A stretch of DNA of 5,050 bases from Nitrospiraceae bacterium (GTDB taxonomy: Bacteria; Nitrospirota; Nitrospiria; Nitrospirales; UBA8639): the NCBI GenBank assembly GCA_003523945.1, contig DOFS01000091.1:1-5050 (forward strand), written 5' to 3'. A program made the position numbers and the translations under genes. Under the pieces are notes generated by a model, which worked only from the letters and a program-made list of their open reading frames with translations, did no database searches and was not told the origin of the DNA. Of the stretch, positions 1 to 5,050 are shown in pieces; within the stretch, counting starts at the first letter, position 1, and the number at the start of each line of letters is the position of its first letter.

Positions 1-120
1 AACGTGCTGCTCGGTGAGACCGCTGCCCTGACCTCGACGGCACTGCCAGCGGTGAAGGTTGCCGTCAGCGCTAAGGCTGCGACTTCATTCTCCCCCAACC
101 GGACGCAAAGGAGAGAATCT
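1..120. other. Upstream spacer at window edge
   Basis: No gene can be assigned here. The hydrolase reading frame stays open upstream to the window edge and contains a GTG at base 4, but the extra residues are low-complexity (rich in Ala, Ser, Thr, Val) and do not resemble the start of this hydrolase family. One minus-strand frame is also open throughout. Neither has a recognisable domain. The stretch ends with the ribosome binding site of the hydrolase, GGAGAG at about 111-116. Confidence 0.5.
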
Positions 121-951
121 ATGAGTACGCTCACTACCAAAGATGGGGTCGAGATCTTCTACAAGGACTGGGGATCCAAAAAGGCGCAACCCATCGTCTT
201 TCATCATGGCTGGCCGCTTAGCGCCGACGATTGGGACATCCAGATGCTCTACTTCCTGGGAAAAGGGTATCGCGTTATTGCGCATGACCGGCGTGGCCAT
301 GGCCGCTCAAGCCAGGTCACCGATGGTCACGACATGGACCACTACGCCGCGGACATCGCTGCCGTGGTCGAGCATCTCGATTTACGCAAGGCTGTCCATA
401 TTGGCCACTCCACCGGTGGCGGCGAGGCGACGCACTATGTCGCCCGCCATGGCAAGGGCCGCGTCGAAAAGCTGGCGCTCATAGGTGCTGTGCCGCCGAT
501 TATGGTGAAGACGACCTCCAACCCAGGCGGTTTGCCAATCGAGGTCTTTGACGATCTTCGGCGACGGCTCGCCGAAGGTCGGGCACAGTTCTATCGTGAT
601 TTCGCGAGCGGTCCCTTCTACGGATACAACAGGCCGGGCGCGAAAATATCTGAGGCCGTGATCGAGGACTGGTGGCGCCAGGGTATGATGGGGGGAGCGA
701 AGGCGCATTACGACGGTATTGAGGCATTCTCGGAGACCGATTTCACCGAAGACCTTAGACTCATCGAGGTGCCGACGCTCGTCATGCATGGCGACGACGA
801 CCAGATTGTACCAATCGCCGATTCTGCACTGCTGTCGGCAAAACTCCTCAAGAAGGGCAGCTTGAAGGTCTACGAGAAATTCCCGCATGGCATGTGCACG
901 ACGCATGCCGAAGTCATCAATGTCGACCTTCTCGCCTTCATCAAGGGGTGA
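121..951 (+). CDS. Alpha/beta hydrolase, non-haem chloroperoxidase / arylesterase type
   Basis: Cytoplasmic alpha/beta-hydrolase fold enzyme of 276 residues, the usual length for the cofactor-free haloperoxidase/arylesterase group (relatives include Pseudomonas fluorescens aryl esterase). Such enzymes hydrolyse small esters and many also form peracids from carboxylic acid and H2O2. Visible in order: the oxyanion-loop motif HHGWPLS (28-34); the RRGHGRS strand-turn (57-63); the nucleophile elbow GHSTGG with Ser97; the HGDDDQIVP acid motif with Asp227 the likely catalytic acid; and FPHGMC with His256. The triad is complete and correctly spaced. Pro32, after the oxyanion Trp31, is the residue associated with perhydrolase activity in this family. 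ATG 121 is chosen because GGAGAG lies 4 bases upstream and the protein then starts MSTLTTKDG, as relatives do; a longer GTG start at base 4 is unlikely. There is no signal peptide. Codons favour G/C at third positions more than the next genes, so it may have been acquired laterally, perhaps from a proteobacterium (inference). The physiological substrate is unknown. Confidence 0.93.
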   Translation: MSTLTTKDGVEIFYKDWGSKKAQPIVFHHGWPLSADDWDIQMLYFLGKGYRVIAHDRRGHGRSSQVTDGHDMDHYAADIAAVVEHLDLRKAVHIGHSTGGGEATHYVARHGKGRVEKLALIGAVPPIMVKTTSNPGGLPIEVFDDLRRRLAEGRAQFYRDFASGPFYGYNRPGAKISEAVIEDWWRQGMMGGAKAHYDGIEAFSETDFTEDLRLIEVPTLVMHGDDDQIVPIADSALLSAKLLKKGSLKVYEKFPHGMCTTHAEVINVDLLAFIKG

Positions 952-1006
952 ACGGACACGCTGCCAGCAAGGTCACAATTAACCTTCAGTGGAAGGGAAC
1001 AGATCA

Positions 1007-1363
1007 ATGAACCGGATTGAAATAACGTTTCCAGAATCCACGATTTTTCTCACGGATCCATTAGGCAAAGATGGCGAACAACCTGAGAGCTTGGGCAAAA
1101 GAAATCATAGGGCTCTTGGGACGTTGATCGATCGCCACATTGATCGCTTCCTTTCAAGACTTCTGGGACTGGCCAAGATGTTTGTCTCAAATGAAACGGA
1201 AGCAGAAGAAGTCGTCCAGGAGATGTGGGAACAAATCTTGGAAGATGTTGAGCAGGTTGAAAGTCGATCATGCCTGGAGATCTTGCTTTTCCATATCCTC
1301 ACGAAACGGAGCCAAACTTCACATGGTCAGGAAAGGGTGGGGAAATTCCCAATACATTTATGA
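1007..1363 (+). pseudogene. Truncated sigma-70 family (ECF-like) factor, region 2 only
   Basis: This frame encodes 118 residues. Residues 37-100 align by eye with region 2 of the intact sigma factor downstream (1669-2496): ALGTLIDRH matches AFATLVERY, FVSNETEAEEVVQEMW matches LVSNQAVAKEVVQETW, and VESRSCLEILLFHIL matches FEGRSSLKTWIFRIL. The DNA is also similar there. It ends shortly after region 2.4, so the whole region 4 helix-turn-helix that reads the -35 element is missing. The region 2.3/2.4 core has lost conserved residues (TWIF has become ILLF, and EGR has become ESR). A four-residue insertion (about 54-57) also seems to separate the first helix from the VSN motif. ATG 1007 follows GGAAGGGA (991-998); a GTG at 989 is in frame but less likely. 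After the Gln of HGQ (residue 108), the +1 frame reads arginine-rich sequence that could be the old continuation, suggesting a frameshift. Most likely it is a decaying duplicate. A short functional modulator protein is possible but unsupported. Confidence 0.62.
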
Positions 1364-1668
1364 ACGATGAAAAATAACATGTGAGGGTCGAGCCAAATAC
1401 GGCGAGGGAAACTAAGGGAAACTGCATGGACTATGATCGTGGCCGGTTCCTACTAGTGCCAGGTCGATTGTCATATTTTCAGGAGACGAAATTTCATGGT
1501 GATGACTGGTGGTGCAGCTGTTTGAAAATACGTTTAACGTAAGGCGCTGCTGAACTCGAGAAATTGGCAGTCAGGATTTTAAATAGAAAAAAGCTTCCTG
1601 ACACATTGAACAACTGACGAAGGCATGACGAGTGGCGTAATCCAAGACTCGTCAAGGGGTGGATAATC
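1364..1668. other. Spacer between the two sigma genes, probably decayed sequence
   Basis: No confident gene lies in these 305 bases. The + frame beginning at GTG 1381 runs to 1617 with a single internal stop (TAA 1540-1542). Its second half reads protein-like (AELEKLAVRIL followed by NRKKLPDTLNN), and within the first half ATG 1426 has AAGGGA six bases upstream, giving a 38-residue frame to 1542. A strong AGGAG (1481-1485) precedes ATG 1496, but that frame has only nine codons. I recognise no domain, and I could not find the missing region 4 of the upstream sigma remnant in any frame. No convincing promoter was seen for the downstream sigma gene: TGAAC at 1607-1611 resembles an ECF -35 element, but the matching -10 is poor. 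Confidence 0.45.
1626..1654 (+). promoter_or_regulatory. Perfect 8-bp inverted repeat abutting the sigma gene ribosome binding site
   Basis: TGACGAGT (1626-1633) is the exact reverse complement of ACTCGTCA (1647-1654), with a 13-base loop. The right arm runs directly into the purine-rich AAGGGGTGG (from 1654), which serves as ribosome binding site for ATG 1669. In RNA this would be a short hairpin next to the Shine-Dalgarno; in DNA it would be a symmetric operator-like site. There is no U-run after it, so it is not a typical terminator. The role is inferred from position only. Confidence 0.4.
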
Positions 1669-2496
1669 ATGAAGACTTTTGAAATGTCGTTTTTTGAACC
1701 TGTAGGCGTCAACTCGTGTGGGACACAAGCCTGGGGCATAATCCCGGACCTCCGTGAGATGACCCAAAACATAGGTCCTGAGAAAAAAATAGCTGTGACC
1801 TGCGAAGAATTTGAACTGATTGAGTCCCTCCGCAAGAAGGATGAACCGGCATTTGCCACCTTGGTTGAACGCTATCATGGTGGGCTACTTCGGTTCGCCC
1901 AAACCCTTGTGTCAAATCAAGCCGTGGCGAAAGAGGTGGTTCAAGAGACCTGGATGGCCGTCCTGGAAGGTATTCATCGTTTTGAAGGTCGATCATCCCT
2001 AAAAACGTGGATTTTTCGAATCCTTCATAATATTGCCAAGACAAAAGGGAAACGGGAACACCGGTATGTGTCATTTTGCGATGTCGATGGTTCAACAGAC
2101 AAAGAAATAAATAGCGCGTTGGCATCAGAACGGTTTTACACTTCTGGCGACTTAACCGGTCGCCGGGGTTTTCCGTCCGTCATATGGGATGAGAACACGC
2201 CCGAACGGTTACTCGTATCAAAACAAAGTCTGGGCCAGATTTACGAGGCGCTTCAGGCCCTTCCTCCTAACCAGCGGCAGGTCATCATTCTTCGTGATAT
2301 CGAAGGCGTTAATGCGGAAGAAATTTGTCAAATTCTGAATATAACCTTAACCAACCAACGAGTGCTCTTGCATCGAGCTCGGGCGAAGATTCGATTGGCA
2401 TTGAACCCTTACCTTCAGGGACATTCCCCCAAGAGCCCGGCTCCCGCTGTTTGGGCGTCTTTGGTACCGAATGAAAAACCGGGAATCTCGTTATAA
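1669..2496 (+). CDS. RNA polymerase sigma factor, sigma-70 family, ECF-like
   Basis: Group 4 (extracytoplasmic function) type sigma factor of 275 residues that would direct core RNA polymerase to a specific promoter set. Region 2 spans about residues 59-127, with ATLVERYHGGLLRFA (helix 2.1), VSNQAVAKEVVQETW (2.2, core binding) and FEGRSSLKTWIFRILH (2.3/2.4, -10 reading). Region 4 spans about 190-243, with ALQALPPNQRQVIILRDIEG followed by the helix-turn-helix (AEEICQILNIT then RVLLHRARAKIR). It is longer than the roughly 180-200 residues common in ECF factors, because of a 50-residue N-terminal extension, a linker of about 60 residues between the domains (containing DENTPER), and a proline-rich tail of about 30 residues. 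ATG 1669 is preferred because GGGGTGG lies about six bases upstream; ATG 1759 is an in-frame alternative that would remove 30 unconserved residues but has a weak ribosome binding site. No anti-sigma gene (for example a zf-HC2 protein) follows, so control may be transcriptional, through the inverted repeat, or from elsewhere. A degenerate paralogue lies directly upstream. Its targets cannot be read from this window. Confidence 0.92.
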   Translation: MKTFEMSFFEPVGVNSCGTQAWGIIPDLREMTQNIGPEKKIAVTCEEFELIESLRKKDEPAFATLVERYHGGLLRFAQTLVSNQAVAKEVVQETWMAVLEGIHRFEGRSSLKTWIFRILHNIAKTKGKREHRYVSFCDVDGSTDKEINSALASERFYTSGDLTGRRGFPSVIWDENTPERLLVSKQSLGQIYEALQALPPNQRQVIILRDIEGVNAEEICQILNITLTNQRVLLHRARAKIRLALNPYLQGHSPKSPAPAVWASLVPNEKPGISL

Positions 2497-2541
2497 TAAA
2501 TAATTTCCAAAATAATAATGCTCCCTATAACGAATTTTCTC

Positions 2542-2571
2542 TTGGACGGGCTAATGGACAAATACTTTAAT
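2542..2571 (+). promoter_or_regulatory. Possible housekeeping promoter for hpnB
   Basis: In the AT-rich 152-base gap after the sigma gene, TTGGAC (2542-2547) and TTTAAT (2566-2571) are spaced by 18 bases and fit a sigma-70 -35/-10 pair. The -10 matches five of six consensus bases; the -35 is weaker. It would give a leader of about 70 bases before ATG 2649. TATAAC at 2526-2531 is another -10-like hexamer but lacks a -35. Prediction by eye only, in a region where AT-rich chance matches are common. Confidence 0.33.
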
Positions 2572-2648
2572 GAAATAAACAAATTTCCGGTTCGTGGGTT
2601 CACTCACAAAATTCATGGTTTTATGAAGTTTATGCATGTGGAGGCTCT

Positions 2649-3860
2649 ATGAGTTTTTGGCTCCTGCCTTTACTTTTTATGGAATCCGCTCTCTTTTTGC
2701 TCACAGCCCTCTCCTTGGCTATCTGGGTCTACCTCTGTTTTGGGCATGGCCGCTTTTGGTATGCGGATCAGCGACTCGGTAGGGATCAGCCGATTTCTCA
2801 CCAAATTACGTCATGGCCAACTGTCGTCATAGTTGTTCCCGCTCGGAATGAAGCGGATGTCATTGAACGAACGTTGCGTTCTCTTTTAGAGCAGGACTAC
2901 CCAGGTGAATTCCATGTGGTGATGGTGGATGATCAAAGTGATGATGGTACCGGCGACCTTGCACGAGAGCTTGCTACGCAACATCCAGGGGGAACGCACC
3001 TCACTGTGAAGGACGCCGAAGATCGCCCCGCTGGCTGGCTGGGAAAAGTGTGGGCCCTTCACATCGGATTACGGTATGCCGAGAAGGAGTGGCCTGATGC
3101 CAACTATCGATATTTGACGGATGCTGACATTGAGCATAGCCGGGGAAACCTGCGCGAGCTGGTTTCCAAAGCCGAATGCGAAGGGCTGGATCTTGTGTCC
3201 CTCATGGTCCGATTGCACTGTCAACATGCCTGGGAGAAGGTCCTGATTCCAGCATTTGTGTATTTCTTTCAAAAGCTCTATCCCTTTCCCCTCATCAATG
3301 ATCATAATTCACCTGTCGGAGGCGCAGCTGGAGGGTGCATTCTTGTGAGGAATCATGCCCTGAAACAGGTAGGAGGGATAGGAATCATTCGCGCCGAAGT
3401 TATTGATGATTGCGCGTTGGGGGCAGCAATCAAGAGGGTAGGAAAGATCTGGGTAGGTCTAACGGATTCGGAGCACAGCATTCGTCCCTATGCAGGGCTT
3501 GCTGATATCTGGGGAATGGTGAAACGCACGGCCTATACCCAACTGAGATATTCCCCTTTGAGGCTTGTGGGTACCGTCGTGGGCCTGGTTCTTGTCTACC
3601 TCCTCCCACCGCTTGTGGTTTTGTCCTGGCCCCTTCACGGAAGTGTTCTGGCGGGAGGATTGGCGGTCTTCGCCTGGCTCATCATGATGTATACATTTCA
3701 ACCCACCTTGCGTCTATACGCACTGGTTCCAACCTATGGCATGGTGTTGCCCGTGGCGGCCTCGCTCTATCTGGGCATGACGATAGACTCAGCTTGGCGA
3801 CATTGGTTGAAGATCGGAGGACAATGGAAAGGACGGACGGGAATTGGTTGCACTAATTGA
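2649..3860 (+). CDS. hpnB: Hopene-associated glycosyltransferase HpnB
   Basis: Membrane-bound family 2 glycosyltransferase of 403 residues, the usual size for HpnB. HpnB proteins co-occur with hopanoid (bacterial sterol-like lipid) biosynthesis and are thought to glycosylate a lipid or hopanoid precursor; the exact reaction is not settled. An N-terminal membrane helix (about 4-30) is followed by the GT-A domain: VVIVVPARNEADVIERTL (59-76), VMVDDQSDDGT with Asp94/Asp95 for the nucleotide sugar, TDAD (157-160) as the metal-binding DxD-type motif, GGAAGGCILVR (224-234), VIDDCALG (251-258) supplying the likely acidic base, and TQLRYS (297-302), equivalent to the Q-x-x-R-W motif of processive relatives. 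Three hydrophobic helices follow (about 306-327, 332-350, 357-378), then WLKIGGQWKGR near the C-terminus. GGAGG at 2640-2644, four bases before ATG 2649, fixes the start. No other hopanoid gene is present here, which is unusual for hpnB. The neighbouring sigma gene probably belongs to a separate transcript. Some HpnB-like proteins might act on carotenoid or other lipids, so the substrate is less sure than the family. Confidence 0.9.
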   Translation: MSFWLLPLLFMESALFLLTALSLAIWVYLCFGHGRFWYADQRLGRDQPISHQITSWPTVVIVVPARNEADVIERTLRSLLEQDYPGEFHVVMVDDQSDDGTGDLARELATQHPGGTHLTVKDAEDRPAGWLGKVWALHIGLRYAEKEWPDANYRYLTDADIEHSRGNLRELVSKAECEGLDLVSLMVRLHCQHAWEKVLIPAFVYFFQKLYPFPLINDHNSPVGGAAGGCILVRNHALKQVGGIGIIRAEVIDDCALGAAIKRVGKIWVGLTDSEHSIRPYAGLADIWGMVKRTAYTQLRYSPLRLVGTVVGLVLVYLLPPLVVLSWPLHGSVLAGGLAVFAWLIMMYTFQPTLRLYALVPTYGMVLPVAASLYLGMTIDSAWRHWLKIGGQWKGRTGIGCTN

Positions 3861-4155
3861 GCCTTGGCCGCCATTCAGTCCCGTAGTGATCAGCTCACTC
3901 AGAACGGCAGTGGCCCCGCTCTTGTTGGTGATGGCCCCAAGAAACTGCACAACCGGATTCGTGGAGACACGCCCCGAAAGTTAGCATGATGAAACCAACT
4001 CTGAAAAGAGCGCTTCTTGAGAAGATGGCCTTTTCGAAAACACGTACCATCTTTCAAATCGGAAGTGGTTTTGGCTTCGATCAAAGGCGAACAGACGGTG
4101 GCAGAACGGGTACAGGGGTTTGATGTTCACCCAAATCAAATAAAGGAGCCATAGG
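3861..4155. other. Spacer between hpnB and the SDR gene, no confident gene
   Basis: These 295 bases contain no recognisable gene. The hpnB frame stays open for about 42 codons past its stop (to 3989), and a 45-codon + frame runs from ATG 3986 to 4123 without a good ribosome binding site or known domain. On the minus strand a frame from 3980 down to 3789 is open and reads protein-like (see findings). A nested inverted repeat lies at 4003-4035: GAAAAG and CTTTTC arms enclose CTTCT/AGAAG. It could be a weak hairpin but has no terminal T-run suited to a terminator. The spacer ends with the SDR ribosome binding site AAAGGAG (about 4142-4148). Confidence 0.45.
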
Positions 4156-4905
4156 ATGAAACGATTTGAAAACAAGACCGTGCTCGTCACGGGTGGCAAT
4201 AGTGGCATCGGCCTGGCAACCGCGCTGGCGTTTGAGAAAGAAGGTGCCCGCGTCGTATTCACGGGGCGCGATCAGTCTACCTTGGATAAAGCGGCAGCCC
4301 GGTTTGGCGAAAATGTCATTGCAGTGCGGAGCGATGCCGGTAGCATCACAGACGGGATCAAGCTGGCAACGTTCCTCCAGCAACAGGAGGTGAAGCTCGA
4401 CGCCGTATTTATCAATGCGGGGATCGCCAGGCTTGCCCCGTTCGATGCAACTGAAGAAGAAATGTGGGATGCGACTTTCAATACCAATGTGAAAGGTCCG
4501 TATTTCTTCATCAAGGCTCTGTTGCCACTTCTGAACCCGGAAGCGGCTATCGTGCTTAACGGTTCGATCAACGCTCACATCGGAATGCCCAATACGAGCG
4601 TATATGCCGCCAGCAAGGCCGCATTAATCTCGTTGGCGAAGACACTATCCTCCGAGCTCTTGAGTCGGGGCGTCCGTGTCAATGTGGTAAGCCCTGGTCC
4701 CGTCACGACACCGATCTATGGCCGATTCGGTCTCCCTGCGGAGCAGCTTTCCGAGGTCGCGGCAAGCATCCAGGGTCAGATTCCGCTCAAGCGTTTCGGT
4801 ACGCCCGACGAGATTGCGAGTGCTGTCCTGTACCTTGCTTCGGCCGCTTCGGCGTTCATCGTTGGCACCGAGCTGGTGGCCGATGGTGGTATGAGCCAAC
4901 TCTGA
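4156..4905 (+). CDS. Short-chain dehydrogenase/reductase (classical SDR), likely NADP(H)-dependent
   Basis: Cytoplasmic NAD(P)(H)-dependent oxidoreductase of 249 residues, the normal length for classical SDRs such as 3-oxoacyl-ACP reductase and glucose dehydrogenase relatives. All family motifs are present: the Rossmann cofactor loop TGGNSGIG (12-19), Asp60 contacting adenine, NAG (87-89), the catalytic tetrad Asn111, Ser137, Tyr150 and Lys154 (within YAASK), SPGPV (179-183) closing the nicotinamide site, and the C-terminal VADGGMS typical of SDR family enzymes. Arg38 after the second strand (TGRD) suggests preference for NADP(H), an inference. ATG 4156 follows AAAGGAG with about seven bases of spacing. 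No pathway partner lies beside it, so the substrate is unknown; a FabG-type fatty acid role is less likely because no fab genes are near. Third codon positions are G/C-rich, resembling the hydrolase at the start of the window more than the sigma genes. Confidence 0.93.
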   Translation: MKRFENKTVLVTGGNSGIGLATALAFEKEGARVVFTGRDQSTLDKAAARFGENVIAVRSDAGSITDGIKLATFLQQQEVKLDAVFINAGIARLAPFDATEEEMWDATFNTNVKGPYFFIKALLPLLNPEAAIVLNGSINAHIGMPNTSVYAASKAALISLAKTLSSELLSRGVRVNVVSPGPVTTPIYGRFGLPAEQLSEVAASIQGQIPLKRFGTPDEIASAVLYLASAASAFIVGTELVADGGMSQL

Positions 4906-4953
4906 TGTTTCCGAATGTTTCTTCAAAACCCACGGGAACTTGCAGAAAGGAAA

Positions 4954-5050
4954 ATGGGAACAATGAGAATTCTGAAAGAACGAAAACACATCAAGGAGTG
5001 CGGCCAAATAAAAGGACGGCAAATTTGCCTACGAACTTTTCTCCAAGGAT
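4954..5050 (+). CDS. Possible start of a partial reading frame at the window edge
   Basis: From ATG 4954 (or the in-frame ATG 4963) the frame stays open to the end of the window, giving at least 32 codons of a basic peptide beginning MGTMRILKERKHIK. AAAGG at 4946-4950 sits only three bases before the first ATG, close for a ribosome binding site, and 12 bases before the second. Another + frame near the end reads KDGKFAYELFSKD after a stop near 5006, which looks at least as protein-like, so the gene may be frameshifted or the frame choice wrong. No domain is recognised. Confidence 0.2.
   Translation, partial: MGTMRILKERKHIKECGQIKGRQICLRTFLQG

Noticed and set aside
4..120. N-terminal extension of the hydrolase from GTG 4
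   Set aside because: The residues are low-complexity and unlike the family, no ribosome binding site can be seen before base 4, and a good one precedes ATG 121.
382..906. Long minus-strand open frame inside the hydrolase
   Set aside because: It mirrors the codon structure of a gene with a complete catalytic triad on the + strand, and its translation shows no domain.
969..986. AAGGT/ACCTT inverted repeat before the sigma remnant
   Set aside because: Only five base pairs with an eight-base loop, and no T-run; too weak for a terminator or operator.
1496..1525. Nine-codon leader peptide after a strong AGGAG
   Set aside because: Too short to support, has no regulatory codon run, and no attenuator structure follows directly.
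1607..1632. ECF-type autoregulatory promoter (TGAAC and a CGAG at about 17 bases)
   Set aside because: The -10 part is a poor match and such short motifs are expected by chance.
1709..2125. Minus-strand open frame inside the intact sigma gene
   Set aside because: Antisense shadow of a clearly coding sigma-70 region 2.
4003..4035. Nested inverted repeat considered as an hpnB terminator
   Set aside because: The arms are short, separated by mismatched loops, and not followed by a T-run; it is also over 140 bases after the hpnB stop.
4081..4578. 165-codon minus-strand frame opposite the SDR start
   Set aside because: It lies opposite the Rossmann motif and catalytic region of a complete SDR, with no recognisable product.

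Overview
This is a chromosomal-type bacterial window carrying four intact protein genes, all on the + strand, plus one degenerate gene. The best overall guess for the source is a Nitrospirota-like (Nitrospira-type) bacterium. That rests on a hopanoid-type HpnB glycosyltransferase, on an ECF-like sigma factor with an N-terminal extension and long inter-domain linker next to a second degenerate copy, and on moderate, mixed base composition. It is inference from family resemblance only; no rRNA or marker gene is present.

Layout. Bases 1-120 are the tail of an upstream region with no identifiable gene. Bases 121-951 encode an alpha/beta hydrolase of the non-haem chloroperoxidase/arylesterase group with its full catalytic triad. 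Bases 1007-1363 encode a truncated, diverged sigma-70 region 2 protein with no region 4. Bases 1364-1668 are a decayed-looking spacer that ends in a perfect 8-bp inverted repeat touching the ribosome binding site of the next gene. Bases 1669-2496 encode an intact ECF-like sigma factor, and 2497-2648 are an AT-rich spacer with a plausible promoter. Bases 2649-3860 encode the membrane-anchored family 2 glycosyltransferase HpnB. Bases 3861-4155 are a spacer with no confident gene. Bases 4156-4905 encode a complete classical short-chain dehydrogenase/reductase. Bases 4906-5050 hold at most the first codons of another reading frame.

How the parts relate. The genes do not look like one pathway. The two enzymes at the ends (hydrolase and SDR) are generic, often laterally moved oxidative or detoxification-type proteins, and their codons are richer in G/C at third positions than those of the sigma genes. 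The middle block (two sigma paralogues and hpnB) looks like the resident genome. HpnB normally sits with hopanoid biosynthesis genes (hpnA, hpnC, hpnD, hpnE, shc); none is present here. No anti-sigma factor gene lies beside the intact sigma factor. The most notable points are the tandem sigma pair with one decayed member, the hairpin at the intact sigma's ribosome binding site, and the orphan position of hpnB. I found no clear evidence of a new multi-gene system, CRISPR array, insertion sequence or RNA gene.
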